Shown: piece after piece, positions 42,598 to 52,948 of the stretch
How the letters are laid out: every line of letters starts with the position of its first letter
Numbering within the stretch: position 1 is the stretch's first letter
NCBI GenBank assembly: GCA_020630915.1
Contig: JAHDIF010000003.1
Coordinates: forward strand, 124,001 to 188,000
Length of the DNA stretch: 64,000 nt
Source of the DNA: Dokdonia sp.
GTDB lineage: Bacteria; Bacteroidota; Bacteroidia; Flavobacteriales; Flavobacteriaceae
Direction: 5' to 3'
Notes under the pieces: model-generated
What the model saw: only the letters and a program-made list of their open reading frames with translations
Told to the model about the DNA's origin: nothing
Databases searched by the model: none
Program-made: the position numbers and the translations under genes

Positions 42598-45006
42598 TTA
42601 TCTAAGAACAGGATACGTTTCAGGATCTACTTCGTGCATCATAGCGTAAATCTTTTCAAAGATATCTTCTGCCGAAGGTTTTGAAAAGTAATCACCGTCT
42701 GTTCCATAGGCGGGCCTGTGAGGTTGTGCGGCAAGAGTTTGGGGTTTACTATCTAAATACTTGTATGCATCTTGTTCATCTAAAACCTGCTGCAGCAAAT
42801 AGGCACTTGCCCCACCTGGCATATCTTCATCTACTACTAATAATCTATTAGTTTTTTGCACACTCTTCACAACATCTTGTTTCATATCAAAAGGAAGTAG
42901 CGATTGAGCATCTATCACCTCAATATCGATACCTACGGTAAGAAGTTCTTTTGACACTTCTTGTACTATACGTAAGGTACTCCCGTAGGACAAAACAGTA
43001 ATGTCAGTACCTTCTTTTATAGTTTCTACAATACCTATAGGTGTTTTAAATTCGCCCAGGTTAGAAGGTAAATTTTCTTTAAGTCTATATCCATTAAGAC
43101 ACTCGATCACTAGTGCTGGCTCGTCACTTTCTAAAAGTGTATTGTAAAACCCAGCGGCCTTTGTCATATTACGCGGTGTAAGAATATACATTCCTCGCAG
43201 TAAGTGTATAATTGCCCCCATCTGAGAGCCGCTGTGCCAGATACCTTCAAGTCTATGTCCTCTTGTTCTAACAATTAAAGGAGCTTTTTGTTTACCGTGT
43301 GATCTATATCTCAGGGTTGCGAGATCATCGCTTAGAATTTGTATAGCATACAAAAGATAGTCCAGATATTGTATTTCGGCTATGGGACGCAGCCCTCTCA
43401 TTGCCATGCCTATGCCTTGACCTATAATGGTAGCCTCTCGTATTCCAGTATCTGCAACGCGTAGCGCTCCATATTTTTCTTGTAATCCTTCTAATCCTTG
43501 ATTTACATCACCTATAGCGCCTGCATCTTCTCCAAAGACTAAAGTGTTTGGATATTTATTAAAAATGGCATCAAAATTTTCTCTTAATACGACACGACCA
43601 TCCACTAAATTTTCTTTAGAGTAGGAGGGAGCCATTTCATTAATATTGGTCGCAGCAATTGTCGTTTCGTTGTAAAGGTGTGCGCTATAGGACGGTTGTT
43701 CTTGCGATATAAACTGCGTTATCCACTCTTTAAGCGCTTCCTTGGCCTCGCTTTCTTCAACAATTACATAGCGCAAAGTCTTGCGTGCTGCTCTTAGAAG
43801 ATCGCTTTTAAGTGGTTCTTTGTTTTCGGACAGCTCAGAGATAATAGGTTTGATAAAATTTCCACCACTCGAAGATGTGCTAAGGTTTGTAAGCAGTTGC
43901 GCAACGTGTTCTTTTTGGAGTTTTACAGGCTCTATAAAAGATTGCCAAGCTGCTTTTTTTGCATCTCGCACGTCTTTTTTTATGCTTTTTTCCAAAGTTA
44001 TAAGCTCTTCTGAAGTGGCTATTCCCTGGCTAATAAGCCATTCTCTAAATTTGACATTGCAGTCAAATTCTCTTTCCCAAGCCAAGCGTTCTTCATTTTT
44101 GTAGCGCTCGTGTGATCCAGAGGTAGAGTGCCCTTGTGGTTGGGTAAGTTCTGTTACGTGCACTAATACGGGCACGTGCTCTGTTCTAGCTATATGTCCC
44201 GCACGTTCATAGGTATCTACAAGGGCAGAGTAGTCCCATCCATTAACTTGTAAAATCTCGTATCCCTTATCTTCTTCATTGCGTTGGAAACCGCTTAATA
44301 TTTTCGAAATATTTTCTTTTGTTGTCTGGTGACGGGCGTGTACAGAGATACCATATTCATCATCCCAAACGCTTATTACCATGGGTACTTGAAGCACCCC
44401 AGCAGCGTTTATAGTTTCAAAAAATAACCCTTCACTTGTGCTTGCATTACCTATGGTACCCCAAGCAACCTCGTTACCATTATTTGAGAAGTTTTCTTGT
44501 GATACTCCATGAACATTTCGATAAATTTGTGAAGCTTGCGCAAGGCCCAAAAGTCGTGGCATTTGCCCAGCAGTGGGAGAAATATCTGCACTTGAATTTT
44601 TCTGACTCAGTAAATCTTTCCAATTTCCTTGTTCGTCAAGACTGTGCGTACTAAAATGCCCCCCCATTTGCTTTCCAGCGCTCATGGGATCCTTACTTAT
44701 ATCTGTATGTGCATATAGACCCGCAAAGAATTGCTCTATGGTTAGGCTGTCTATGGCCATCATAAACGTTTGATCTCTATAATAACCAGATCTAAAATCT
44801 CCGTTTTGAAATGCTCTGGCCCAAGCAAGTTGCGGGAGTTCTTTTCCATCCCCAAAGATTCCAAATTTTGCTTTACCCGTAAGAACTTCTCTTCTTCCTA
44901 ATAGACTACATTCTCTACTTGTTACGGCGATTTTATAATCTTCAAGAACACTTTTCTTGAAATCTTCAAAAGATAATGCTGTTTTTGTAGAAGATGTAGT
45001 GGCCAT
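42598..45006 (-). CDS. 2-oxoacid dehydrogenase E1 alpha/beta fusion
   Basis: The start is taken at the ATG at 45006 (MATTSSTKTALSFEDFKKSV), giving 802 residues; an upstream ATG at 45030 adds eight. The N-terminal half is an E1 alpha subunit (GHFSTHSLDE, the ThDP-binding region GNASTSEGLFFETINAAGV, QPQGHSTSGSHERY). The C-terminal half is an E1 beta subunit (VFGEDAGAIGDVNQGLEGLQ, GIGMAMRGLRPIAEIQYLDY, TDITVLSYGSTLRIV). Bacteroidota commonly carry this fused E1 for branched-chain 2-oxoacid or pyruvate-type dehydrogenase complexes. No E2 or E3 gene is adjacent. The thiolase nearby suggests acyl-CoA catabolism. Confidence 0.9.
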   Translation of the reverse strand: MATTSSTKTALSFEDFKKSVLEDYKIAVTSRECSLLGRREVLTGKAKFGIFGDGKELPQLAWARAFQNGDFRSGYYRDQTFMMAIDSLTIEQFFAGLYAHTDISKDPMSAGKQMGGHFSTHSLDEQGNWKDLLSQKNSSADISPTAGQMPRLLGLAQASQIYRNVHGVSQENFSNNGNEVAWGTIGNASTSEGLFFETINAAGVLQVPMVISVWDDEYGISVHARHQTTKENISKILSGFQRNEEDKGYEILQVNGWDYSALVDTYERAGHIARTEHVPVLVHVTELTQPQGHSTSGSHERYKNEERLAWEREFDCNVKFREWLISQGIATSEELITLEKSIKKDVRDAKKAAWQSFIEPVKLQKEHVAQLLTNLSTSSSGGNFIKPIISELSENKEPLKSDLLRAARKTLRYVIVEESEAKEALKEWITQFISQEQPSYSAHLYNETTIAATNINEMAPSYSKENLVDGRVVLRENFDAIFNKYPNTLVFGEDAGAIGDVNQGLEGLQEKYGALRVADTGIREATIIGQGIGMAMRGLRPIAEIQYLDYLLYAIQILSDDLATLRYRSHGKQKAPLIVRTRGHRLEGIWHSGSQMGAIIHLLRGMYILTPRNMTKAAGFYNTLLESDEPALVIECLNGYRLKENLPSNLGEFKTPIGIVETIKEGTDITVLSYGSTLRIVQEVSKELLTVGIDIEVIDAQSLLPFDMKQDVVKSVQKTNRLLVVDEDMPGGASAYLLQQVLDEQDAYKYLDSKPQTLAAQPHRPAYGTDGDYFSKPSAEDIFEKIYAMMHEVDPETYPVLR

Positions 45007-45171
45007 AAGATGTACAACGTTAGGTGACAAAAATACAGAATTATGATGACTTGAGCAATTGGTAAAAACACTAAAATTTTGATAAAAAAATATTTAAAAC
45101 GTATTTTAAGTGATAAAAATTTAAATTTTTATAAAATTATAAAATTTAACTGAGAATATGTTAATACACAC

Positions 45172-45185
45172 GCTTTCGCGAAAGC
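45172..45185. repeat. GCTTTCGCGAAAGC palindrome (intergenic, before E1 gene)
   Basis: A perfect copy just after the end of the barrel-fused M1-like gene, in the 188-bp gap before the E1 gene. It begins the evenly spaced series 45172, 49263, 52919, 56762, 60440. Confidence 0.9.
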
Positions 45186-45194
45186 ATACTATTA

Positions 45195-48023
45195 TCAATA
45201 CCATTTCCTGGAGAAAAGCCGTATCACCGTGTCAATACTTATTTCTACCTGAAAACGAATTCTCTGATCATAGTTGGGTTGTCCTATTTCCCATCCTAGG
45301 TTTGAATATATAGGAAAGTATAGCTCAAAGAAATCATCTAACAGGCTTACTTGGATTCCCGTGTCATAAACAAACCTTCCATTATCATTTTGATTTTTAA
45401 TAAACCCTACATCTCCATAAGCATAGATGTATTTCCATAAGGTAGTACTCGCATTGGTTGTGAATATAAACTCGTTTGCAAATGGTGTTGTGAGTCGAGA
45501 TTTGAAACCACCTTCTGCAATGATAATTTGCTGGCTAAATAAGCCGCTATCATTTGAACGTGCATAATAGTTATAATCAAATAGGTAATCTGTAGGCCTG
45601 TCTAAAGCAAAGCTAAAAAAGTCCCCCGTATCACGGGTCTTATTATATAAAAAAGTACCTGCAAAAAAACGGAGATTAAGCTGCCTATTATTGAGGTATA
45701 AGTGTCTATAAAAGGCCGTGGTACTTACTTTTCCAAAATCGCGAGCAAATTGCACATCTGCATTCCAGTTAATAGTGTTTACGATTCCAGGGTTCCGATT
45801 AGAATACCTGAAATTGAGAACATCATAATTAGGTTGTTCTCTTTGATTAGGGTTTTCATCACGATTTACACTTACATATCTTGCAGAGAGGCTCTGGCGC
45901 TTATCAGATCGTAAATCTTGTGTACGCCAACTCAGTCTAGCAAATGGGGTTATTCTCCTAAAAAATAGACCGGGCGCATAGGAAAATGTATTCCCTGCTA
46001 TGCCGTAGCGCACACTATAGAGGTTTCCTTCTTCTATGTTATGGGTATGAGATATTGCAGCGCTTCCCACAAGTTTTTTAGAATTGAGTCCATACTGCGG
46101 TTCAAGTTTATATCTAAAACCTTTTGTAAGAATCGTGGTATTATACATTTTGAGTCCCGGCGCAAGACCATCGTATACATTAAACTCAAACGTAGGTTGG
46201 AAAAATACTTGGCTCTTTGCTGGATTTTCAAAATCTTGAAAGAATTTGAATTGTAGAGGTTTATCAAAACCCAAAATAGCTTTTGGATTTTTGTAATTAT
46301 CTCTTAGGTTGTATTCTGGAATTACTTTGTCATAGTTAAGGATGAGCCTATCAATACTATCCTTTATGTAGTAAATTGATTTTTCATCTTCTATGTTTTC
46401 TATCCATCTCTTAGAAATGAGGCTATCGTTTTTGAAACCGAAAATTGAAACGGGCATTTTATTATCTCGCTTGTTTCTAACGGTGACTTTAAGGGAATCT
46501 CCTACGGTTGTAGTTTTGGCAATCTTAAAATCAATTTTCTTACGAGTTTTTACATAATCTTCAAAGAACCAATTGATATCTTTAGTTGTATTTGCCTTTA
46601 CAATAGCCTCAAAATCGACCGAGGTAGCGGGTAATAGAGCGTATTTCTTGTAAAATTCTTGTATGCTAGTATCTAATGTATCGTGGCCAATAAAATCCCC
46701 TAGGTAATTTAGTCCAGCGCCACTTTTGTAAGCATTCCCTATGTTTTTATTATACTTGATTAACGAGTCGTAAGGTTTATTAAGAGGCTGATCTAGATTG
46801 AGTCTCGCCATGTGCATATAGAGTAAATTAAATTGATCTGTAAACTCTAATTTTGATGCATAAAACTGGCGTACTAACCAGTACTTTTCTAGGTTTCCTA
46901 CAACTTTTAAATCTGGATAAAACTCTTCAATGTATTGTTGTAAGAGATACACCTTAATACCGTCTAGTGCCCAGCGATCATATCTAGGGTTTACAAGTAT
47001 GGTATTATTTACATAGTTATTAATGCTTGTTTTAATAAACTTAATTTCATATTGAAACCCGTCAGGAAAAGGTCTAACAAACTCTGGTAATTGATTTAAG
47101 CCATACACAGGATTTTCTTTATAATCAAGGTCAGATACAAGAAGTTTCTTATGAGGGTAAGCTCCTAAATTAGTATGTAGAAATTTTGCGACTCTATCTA
47201 CTATAAGTGCTCTTATAGGGTTTGGAACACTCTTGTCTTTTATATTAGTAATGAGAGTGAGGTAGTCTGTTTCAATGGTTTCATAATTAGAATTTTGTCT
47301 TAAAAAGAGTCGAGTACGCACTCGATCCTTGCCTTTGAGCTTTAAAATTCTATCGCCTATTTTATAGCTAGAATTTTCTATGGTAAGATCGAGATCAGAA
47401 ACAACATCATATCCTGAGGGGATAGAAAAATTAATATCAATATCGCTTTTAGGAAAATAACGATCATCTAAGTTTTTATTACTGTAGTATTGCCATTTGC
47501 CATTTTCAAAAGGAGTAGGAGTGATAAACCAAAATCTAAGATTGTAGTCCTTCACTCTCGTAATACCATAGCGCGTAAATTTTGCGTTAGGCAATACAAC
47601 ACGTTGTAAAATTGTAAAATTATAATTTTCACCTGGAGCTATAGGGGTTCTCAAAATGACCCTAATTATATCTGGATGATTCTTTGGTCGTTCAAATTGT
47701 AAAAATGTACCTTTTGATGCTATTGAGATCACCTTGGAGTTGCCCCGATCTTCTTCTTTTGCTAAGTGAAACTTCTTTTCATAATTTTCATCAAAGCGTT
47801 TGGCTAGCGGAGTTTGTTTGCTAGAAAAACTATGCGCCCAATCTGTAAGATAGACTTCTGTCCAAATACTATCGCTCGTATTGGTAAAGGATATACGCTC
47901 ATTAATTTCTATCGTTTTTTCTTCGGGAATTAATCGTGCATTAATACCTATATGTGATTGTGCATTTAAGGTATGAGCAAAAATGAAAAAGTAAAAGAAA
48001 AAAAGGAAACGTTTTACAATCAA
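45195..48023 (-). CDS. M1-aminopeptidase-like protein fused to an outer-membrane barrel, zinc site missing
   Basis: This 942-residue protein has a signal peptide (FLFFFYFFIFAHTLNAQ). The N-terminal part resembles M1 peptidases (beta sandwich, then RWALDGIKVYLLQQYIEEF where active enzymes have WLNEGFATYL). The expected HExxH helix is replaced by KFIKTSINNYVNN and the NEG glutamate by Asp, so it should be inactive. From about residue 600 it becomes strands typical of a beta-barrel, ending in SRKWY with a terminal aromatic. The start is a TTG at 48023 overlapping the upstream stop as TTGA, with no in-frame ATG nearby. It is probably co-translated with the exonuclease/phosphatase gene. Role unknown. 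Confidence 0.7.
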   Translation of the reverse strand: MIVKRFLFFFYFFIFAHTLNAQSHIGINARLIPEEKTIEINERISFTNTSDSIWTEVYLTDWAHSFSSKQTPLAKRFDENYEKKFHLAKEEDRGNSKVISIASKGTFLQFERPKNHPDIIRVILRTPIAPGENYNFTILQRVVLPNAKFTRYGITRVKDYNLRFWFITPTPFENGKWQYYSNKNLDDRYFPKSDIDINFSIPSGYDVVSDLDLTIENSSYKIGDRILKLKGKDRVRTRLFLRQNSNYETIETDYLTLITNIKDKSVPNPIRALIVDRVAKFLHTNLGAYPHKKLLVSDLDYKENPVYGLNQLPEFVRPFPDGFQYEIKFIKTSINNYVNNTILVNPRYDRWALDGIKVYLLQQYIEEFYPDLKVVGNLEKYWLVRQFYASKLEFTDQFNLLYMHMARLNLDQPLNKPYDSLIKYNKNIGNAYKSGAGLNYLGDFIGHDTLDTSIQEFYKKYALLPATSVDFEAIVKANTTKDINWFFEDYVKTRKKIDFKIAKTTTVGDSLKVTVRNKRDNKMPVSIFGFKNDSLISKRWIENIEDEKSIYYIKDSIDRLILNYDKVIPEYNLRDNYKNPKAILGFDKPLQFKFFQDFENPAKSQVFFQPTFEFNVYDGLAPGLKMYNTTILTKGFRYKLEPQYGLNSKKLVGSAAISHTHNIEEGNLYSVRYGIAGNTFSYAPGLFFRRITPFARLSWRTQDLRSDKRQSLSARYVSVNRDENPNQREQPNYDVLNFRYSNRNPGIVNTINWNADVQFARDFGKVSTTAFYRHLYLNNRQLNLRFFAGTFLYNKTRDTGDFFSFALDRPTDYLFDYNYYARSNDSGLFSQQIIIAEGGFKSRLTTPFANEFIFTTNASTTLWKYIYAYGDVGFIKNQNDNGRFVYDTGIQVSLLDDFFELYFPIYSNLGWEIGQPNYDQRIRFQVEISIDTVIRLFSRKWY

Positions 48024-49246
48024 TTGATTTTTATAAATTTTAGAGGGCTAGTTTTTGGGTCATTTATTACAGCATAATATGGTCCAGTACTAATAGAAAC
48101 AACGGGAAGACTTACTTTATTGCCCATAACATTTTGTCGTAAGACAAGCCTTCCTGTTTGATCATAGATGCTTACTTGGGCATTACGTTGCGTATTGAGA
48201 AATGATATTTCCAGATGGTCTTTTACTATTGTATTCATTAAAGACCATTTCTCTACATTTTCTAGACTGAGTGGAGGTAAAAAAGTTGCGTTTGCCTCGA
48301 GTTTTGCAATCACGGGTAAATGATCACTCATCTGGTATAAAAGGTTGCGAGTAGTGCTACTGTAGAATCCTTCACACTCCTCGTCATCTAACCTGTTATT
48401 ATAACAATTACCATTATTACCAAAGGCGGCATAACTATCCTCTACATAAGAAATATCGCCTGTATTTTCAATGAGATTTTTAGATAGAAGTATAAAGTCA
48501 AAACGGGAATCTAATCCACCACCAGCTCCAAAATCATCAAAATCATTGTTACTTATACGCGTACTCTGTGTATGAATACTAGCAAAGGATGAATTACTAT
48601 TCCATTCTCCTGGGGTGTTAATTGGGTCTAAGAGTTGTATATTATTACTTGGGTCCAGTAATTCTTCATAAGCGGGTTCACTACTACGGTAAAGATTAAG
48701 ATCACCTGAAAACACCACAAAAGTGTTAGGTTCTAAAGTGTCTAAATACTCCGTAAATTCTTGAACCATATTAAGGCGTAGGGCCTCATTATCTTCTCCT
48801 TGACCTGCTTTTAAGTGTGCGATAAAAACTTCTAAAAAGAGCTCTTCTTCTGTTCGTAATTTTAATCTATATCTGTTTATATCTCTAATTGTCGTAGCGA
48901 TCACGCTGGTCTCTATAAGTTCAAACTTATTGCGGTCAAAGTAAAGCAGTTGTTGAAGATTTGCTCCACTAGATGTATTATTTATGTAAGGAGCAGATTC
49001 AAATCTAGTGGTAGTGACATTTAAGCTATTGGTTAAGATGTCATTTCCTCCATTTTCGGACTCTAGTTCACATATCATAAACAGATCCGGTTGCATCTCA
49101 TCTGTGAGGAGTGATAAAATCTGCGCTCTATTTTCCGGAGGTGCCTGTGGATAGTTTAGTACATTATAAAAAACTAAATTGAGATTTTCCTGCGCACTTA
49201 ACCCTATAGAAAAGATGACTATAAGAAAGAAGATGAACTTTTTCAT
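48020..49246 (-). CDS. Secreted endonuclease/exonuclease/phosphatase protein with type IX sorting tail
   Basis: This 408-residue protein has a signal peptide (MKKFIFFLIVIFSIGLSAQ). The endonuclease/exonuclease/phosphatase domain shows LNLVFYNVLNYP, MICELESENGGND, FSGDLNLYRSSEP and SDHLPVIAKL. The C-terminal ~75 residues are a type A type IX secretion domain (AQVSIYDQTGRLVLRQNVMG and ISTGPYYAVI ... KFIKIN). It is therefore exported by the type IX system and acts outside the cell, likely as a DNase, RNase or lipid phosphatase. Its stop overlaps the next gene's start. Confidence 0.88.
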   Translation of the reverse strand: MKKFIFFLIVIFSIGLSAQENLNLVFYNVLNYPQAPPENRAQILSLLTDEMQPDLFMICELESENGGNDILTNSLNVTTTRFESAPYINNTSSGANLQQLLYFDRNKFELIETSVIATTIRDINRYRLKLRTEEELFLEVFIAHLKAGQGEDNEALRLNMVQEFTEYLDTLEPNTFVVFSGDLNLYRSSEPAYEELLDPSNNIQLLDPINTPGEWNSNSSFASIHTQSTRISNNDFDDFGAGGGLDSRFDFILLSKNLIENTGDISYVEDSYAAFGNNGNCYNNRLDDEECEGFYSSTTRNLLYQMSDHLPVIAKLEANATFLPPLSLENVEKWSLMNTIVKDHLEISFLNTQRNAQVSIYDQTGRLVLRQNVMGNKVSLPVVSISTGPYYAVINDPKTSPLKFIKIN

Positions 49247-49262
49247 GTATACAAGAGTATAC

Positions 49263-49276
49263 GCTTTCGCGAAAGC
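49263..49276. repeat. GCTTTCGCGAAAGC palindrome (intergenic)
   Basis: A perfect copy in the 40-bp gap between the LOG-family gene and the exonuclease/phosphatase gene, flanked symmetrically (TAC before, GTA after). Confidence 0.9.
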
Positions 49277-49286
49277 GTAAAGAGTA

Positions 49287-49976
49287 TTAAAAATTAGGAC
49301 TCAATTGGAACTCGTCGTAGAACTTGTTAAGTACCTCTATCACTTCATCAGAAGAGTCAACGAGTTTAATAAGATCAATGTCTTCTGGACTAATCGTATG
49401 ATATTTGTCACGCAAGGTGCTTTTTATCCAGTCCATCAAACCACTCCAAAACTCTGTACCCACTAGTATGATTGGAAATTTTTGAATTTTATGTGTTTGG
49501 ATTAATGTGATAGCCTCAAATAATTCATCTAAGGTTCCGAAACCTCCTGGCATGACTACAAATCCTTGCGAGTATTTTACAAACATCACTTTCCTTACGA
49601 AGAAATAATCAAAGTCTAAGCTCTTGTCGCTGTCTATGTACGGATTATCATGCTGCTCAAATGGAAGATCAATGTTAAGTCCTACTGAGGTTCCTCCTGC
49701 GAGATGCGCTCCTCTGTTTCCAGCTTCCATAATACCTGGCCCTCCACCAGTTATAACACCATAGCCATTATCTGCAATTTTTTCTGCAATCTCAACGGCT
49801 AGTTTGTAATTAGGATCTTCTGGTTTAGTACGAGCACTTCCAAAAATGGACACACAGGGTCCAATTTTACTCATTTTTTCAAAACCGTTTACAAATTCTC
49901 CTACGATCTTAAAAATAGCCCAAGAATCATTTGTTTTTATTTCGTTCCATCCTTTGTGATGATTTTCATTTCTCAT
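49287..49976 (-). CDS. LOG-family phosphoribohydrolase (TIGR00730-type Rossmann protein)
   Basis: This 229-residue protein carries the LOG signature GGGPGIMEAGNRGAH and PGGFGTLDELFEAITLIQTH. These define nucleotide 5'-monophosphate phosphoribohydrolases (cytokinin-activating LOG enzymes and bacterial AMP or pyrimidine nucleosidases). It is soluble and cytosolic. It lies 14 bp downstream of uvrA on the same strand, so it is probably co-transcribed with it. The exact nucleotide substrate is not readable from the sequence. Confidence 0.9.
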   Translation of the reverse strand: MRNENHHKGWNEIKTNDSWAIFKIVGEFVNGFEKMSKIGPCVSIFGSARTKPEDPNYKLAVEIAEKIADNGYGVITGGGPGIMEAGNRGAHLAGGTSVGLNIDLPFEQHDNPYIDSDKSLDFDYFFVRKVMFVKYSQGFVVMPGGFGTLDELFEAITLIQTHKIQKFPIILVGTEFWSGLMDWIKSTLRDKYHTISPEDIDLIKLVDSSDEVIEVLNKFYDEFQLSPNF

Positions 49977-49990
49977 AATGTATGTTTTAT

Positions 49991-52840
49991 CTAAGCTCTC
50001 GCTAGTTGTAATTCTATTTCCTTTTTTAAGAATCGAGCCGTATGACTCTTTTTGTCTTTAATAAGTTGTTCTGGAGTTCCTTTTGCTACAACTTCTCCAC
50101 CGCCTTTTCCTCCTTCGTAACCTATATCTATAATATAGTCTGCCATTTTTACGACATCTAAGTTATGCTCAATAATAAGTATTGTATTTCCTTTGTCTAC
50201 TAATTTATTTAAAACATCCATAAGAACCCGTATATCTTCAAAATGCAATCCTGTTGTAGGCTCGTCTAGAATATAAAAGGTGTTCCCAGTATCTCTTTTG
50301 CTAAGCTCTGTTGCTAGTTTAATACGTTGTGCTTCTCCGCCTGAAAGGGTTGTAGATTGTTGTCCCAGAGTAATATACCCCAAACCTACATCTTTTATGG
50401 TTTTAAGTTTTCTGTAAATTTTAGGAATGTGCTCAAAGAATTCTGTAGCCTCGTTCATAGTCATTTCTAATACGTCAGAAATAGATTTTCCTTTATATCG
50501 TATTTCTAGAGTCTCACGATTAAATCGTTTTCCTTGGCAGGTTTCACACTCTACGTGTACATCTGGCAAGAAATTCATTTCAATCACTCGTAAACCACCT
50601 CCTTTGCATGTCTCGCAACGTCCTCCTTGGACGTTAAAGCTGAATCTCCCAGGTTTGTAACCACGTATAAGCGATTCTGGAGTCTTAGCAAATAAAGATC
50701 GTATCTCGCCAAAGGCTCCAGTATAGGTTGCAGGATTGGATCTAGGCGTCCTACCTATAGGGGATTGATTGATGTCTATTACTTTATCGCAGTTATCTAA
50801 TCCTTTAATGCTTTTATAGGGCATTGGGACCTTTACGCCATTAAAATAATGAGCGTTCATAATAGGGTAGAGGGTCTCATTAATTAAAGTAGATTTTCCA
50901 CTGCCAGAAACACCTGTAACGGCAATCATCTTACCCAGTGGTATCTTGATGGATACATTCTTTAAGTTATTTCCTGAGGCTCCTTTAAGTTCTATAAACT
51001 TGCCATTTCCTTCGCGTCTTTTTGATGGAATGATAATCTCTTTTTCACCATTGAGATATTGTGCAGTGAGTGTGTGTTGTTTCAATAACTCAGCGGGAGT
51101 GCCTTCACTTATAATCTGCCCTCCATATTTACCTGCTTTTGGTCCTATGTCTATCACGTGGTCTGCACGTTCTATCATATCCTTGTCGTGCTCTACGACA
51201 ATAACGGAGTTTCCTATATCTCTAAGTGAGGTAAGGGAGTTAATTAACTTCTCATTATCACGCTGGTGCAACCCAATACTGGGTTCATCAAGAATGTATA
51301 GTACACCTACAAGTTGCGATCCTATTTGAGTTGCAAGTCTAATGCGCTGTGCTTCACCTCCAGAAAGGGACTTAGAGCTTCTATTAAGTGATAAATAAGT
51401 AAGTCCTACATCTACAAGAAATTGAATTCTAGTTTTAATTTCTTTCACAATTTCTGAAGCAATCTTTACTTGAATGGGGGTGAGGATATCCTCTAATTTG
51501 TCAAACCATTCTTGAAGCTCGAGAATATCCATCCTGGCAAGGTCTGCAATACTTTTATCTGAAAATCTAAAGTAAAGTGATTCTTTGCGCAGTCGAGATC
51601 CTTCACAATTAGGACAAGGGATTTTATCCATATATCCTTTAGCCCATCTCTTAAGGGAAGTAGAGTCACTTGATTGATAGGTATTTTCAATAAAGTTTGC
51701 AACTCCCTCAAAATCTATTTTGTAGTTTCTAGTCACCCCAAGATCTTTAGAGTCTATAGAAAACTCTTCTTTTCCTCCATAAAAAATAAAATGTAGGGCT
51801 TCCTTAGGTATTGCACTTATAGGGTCTGTAAGTTTAAATTTAAATCTATCTGCAATGAGTTGTAGTTGTTTAAATATCCAGTTATTTTTATGTGCTCCGT
51901 GCGGCTCTAGACCACCGTTTTTGATAGATTTAGATGGATCTGGTATTATTTTATCTTCATTTACCTTATAGAGTTCTCCTATGCCATTGCATGTAGGACA
52001 CGCGCCCTTGGGTGAGTTAAAAGAGAAATTATTGGGTTCTGGATTAGGATAAGAAATCCCTGAGGAGGGACACATTAAATTCCTACTAAAAAAACGTGGT
52101 TGATTTGTATCATGATCTATTACCATGAGCACATCATCGCCGTGGTACATGGCCGTGTTTATGCTTTCGCGCAAGCGTTTCTCCTCATCTTCTGAGCCGT
52201 TTATTTGTAATCTGTCTATCACAATTTCTATATCGTGCGTCTTGTACCTATCTACCTTCATTCCTTTGGTAATATCTACAATCTCACCGTCTATGCGCAC
52301 TTTTACAAAACCTTGCTTTGCAATTTGCTCAAAAAGTTCACGATAGTGCCCTTTTCTAGATCGCACTACGGGAGCCAGGATATTTATACGTTTACCTTGA
52401 TAAGCTTTTGTTATGAGCGTCTGTATTTGCTCATCGTTGTAGCTTACCATTTTTTCTCCCGTATTATAGCTGTATGCTTCGCTCGCTCTTGCAAATAATA
52501 ACCGTAAAAAATCATAGATTTCTGTAATTGTACCCACAGTAGATCGCGGACTTTTACTAGTTGTTTTTTGTTCGATAGCTATTACGGGAGACAGTCCTTG
52601 AATTTTGTCTACATCAGGACGTTCTAATCCTCCAAGAAATTGCCTCGCGTAGGCCGAGAAAGTCTCTATGTAACGGCGTTGCCCTTCGGCATAAATAGTA
52701 TCAAATGCTAGAGAACTTTTGCCACTTCCAGAAAGCCCAGTGATCACAACGAGTTTTTCTCTTGGGATAAGTACATCTATATCCTTAAGATTGTGCTCTC
52801 GAGCCCCGTAAATTTCAATGACTTCGTCTGTTTCTATCAT
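49991..52840 (-). CDS. uvrA: Excinuclease ABC subunit A
   Basis: UvrA recognises damaged DNA and loads UvrB in nucleotide excision repair. The start is taken at the ATG at 52840 ([20 protein letters not shown]); a longer frame adds six residues. Two ABC modules are readable: Walker [14 protein letters not shown] and [13 protein letters not shown], signatures [18 protein letters not shown] and [18 protein letters not shown]. Zinc-finger cysteine clusters are CPTCNGIG and CETCKGGG ... CETCQGKR. Length is normal. A mutated version of the 14-bp palindrome lies within it. Confidence 0.97.
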   Translation of the reverse strand: MIETDEVIEIYGAREHNLKDIDVLIPREKLVVITGLSGSGKSSLAFDTIYAEGQRRYIETFSAYARQFLGGLERPDVDKIQGLSPVIAIEQKTTSKSPRSTVGTITEIYDFLRLLFARASEAYSYNTGEKMVSYNDEQIQTLITKAYQGKRINILAPVVRSRKGHYRELFEQIAKQGFVKVRIDGEIVDITKGMKVDRYKTHDIEIVIDRLQINGSEDEEKRLRESINTAMYHGDDVLMVIDHDTNQPRFFSRNLMCPSSGISYPNPEPNNFSFNSPKGACPTCNGIGELYKVNEDKIIPDPSKSIKNGGLEPHGAHKNNWIFKQLQLIADRFKFKLTDPISAIPKEALHFIFYGGKEEFSIDSKDLGVTRNYKIDFEGVANFIENTYQSSDSTSLKRWAKGYMDKIPCPNCEGSRLRKESLYFRFSDKSIADLARMDILELQEWFDKLEDILTPIQVKIASEIVKEIKTRIQFLVDVGLTYLSLNRSSKSLSGGEAQRIRLATQIGSQLVGVLYILDEPSIGLHQRDNEKLINSLTSLRDIGNSVIVVEHDKDMIERADHVIDIGPKAGKYGGQIISEGTPAELLKQHTLTAQYLNGEKEIIIPSKRREGNGKFIELKGASGNNLKNVSIKIPLGKMIAVTGVSGSGKSTLINETLYPIMNAHYFNGVKVPMPYKSIKGLDNCDKVIDINQSPIGRTPRSNPATYTGAFGEIRSLFAKTPESLIRGYKPGRFSFNVQGGRCETCKGGGLRVIEMNFLPDVHVECETCQGKRFNRETLEIRYKGKSISDVLEMTMNEATEFFEHIPKIYRKLKTIKDVGLGYITLGQQSTTLSGGEAQRIKLATELSKRDTGNTFYILDEPTTGLHFEDIRVLMDVLNKLVDKGNTILIIEHNLDVVKMADYIIDIGYEGGKGGGEVVAKGTPEQLIKDKKSHTARFLKKEIELQLARA
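52163..52176. repeat. Degenerate palindrome GCTTTCGCGCAAGC in uvrA
   Basis: One base differs from the perfect palindrome, and the symmetry is broken. Read on the minus strand it falls in [14 protein letters not shown] of UvrA. It may be an eroded copy or a chance near-match. Confidence 0.4.
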
Positions 52841-52918
52841 AAATATGCAAAACCTCAAATTTACCGATTTGCAATTACTTTAGAAAGCTAGTCTGTGTTA
52901 TGATTTGTTAATGTTTGC

Positions 52919-52932
52919 GCTTTCGCGAAAGC
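52919..52932. repeat. GCTTTCGCGAAAGC palindrome (upstream of uvrA)
   Basis: A perfect copy in the 108-bp gap between uvrA and the membrane protein gene, extended to GCGCTTTCGCGAAAGCG. Confidence 0.9.
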
Positions 52933-52948
52933 GAATCCAACAGCATCT

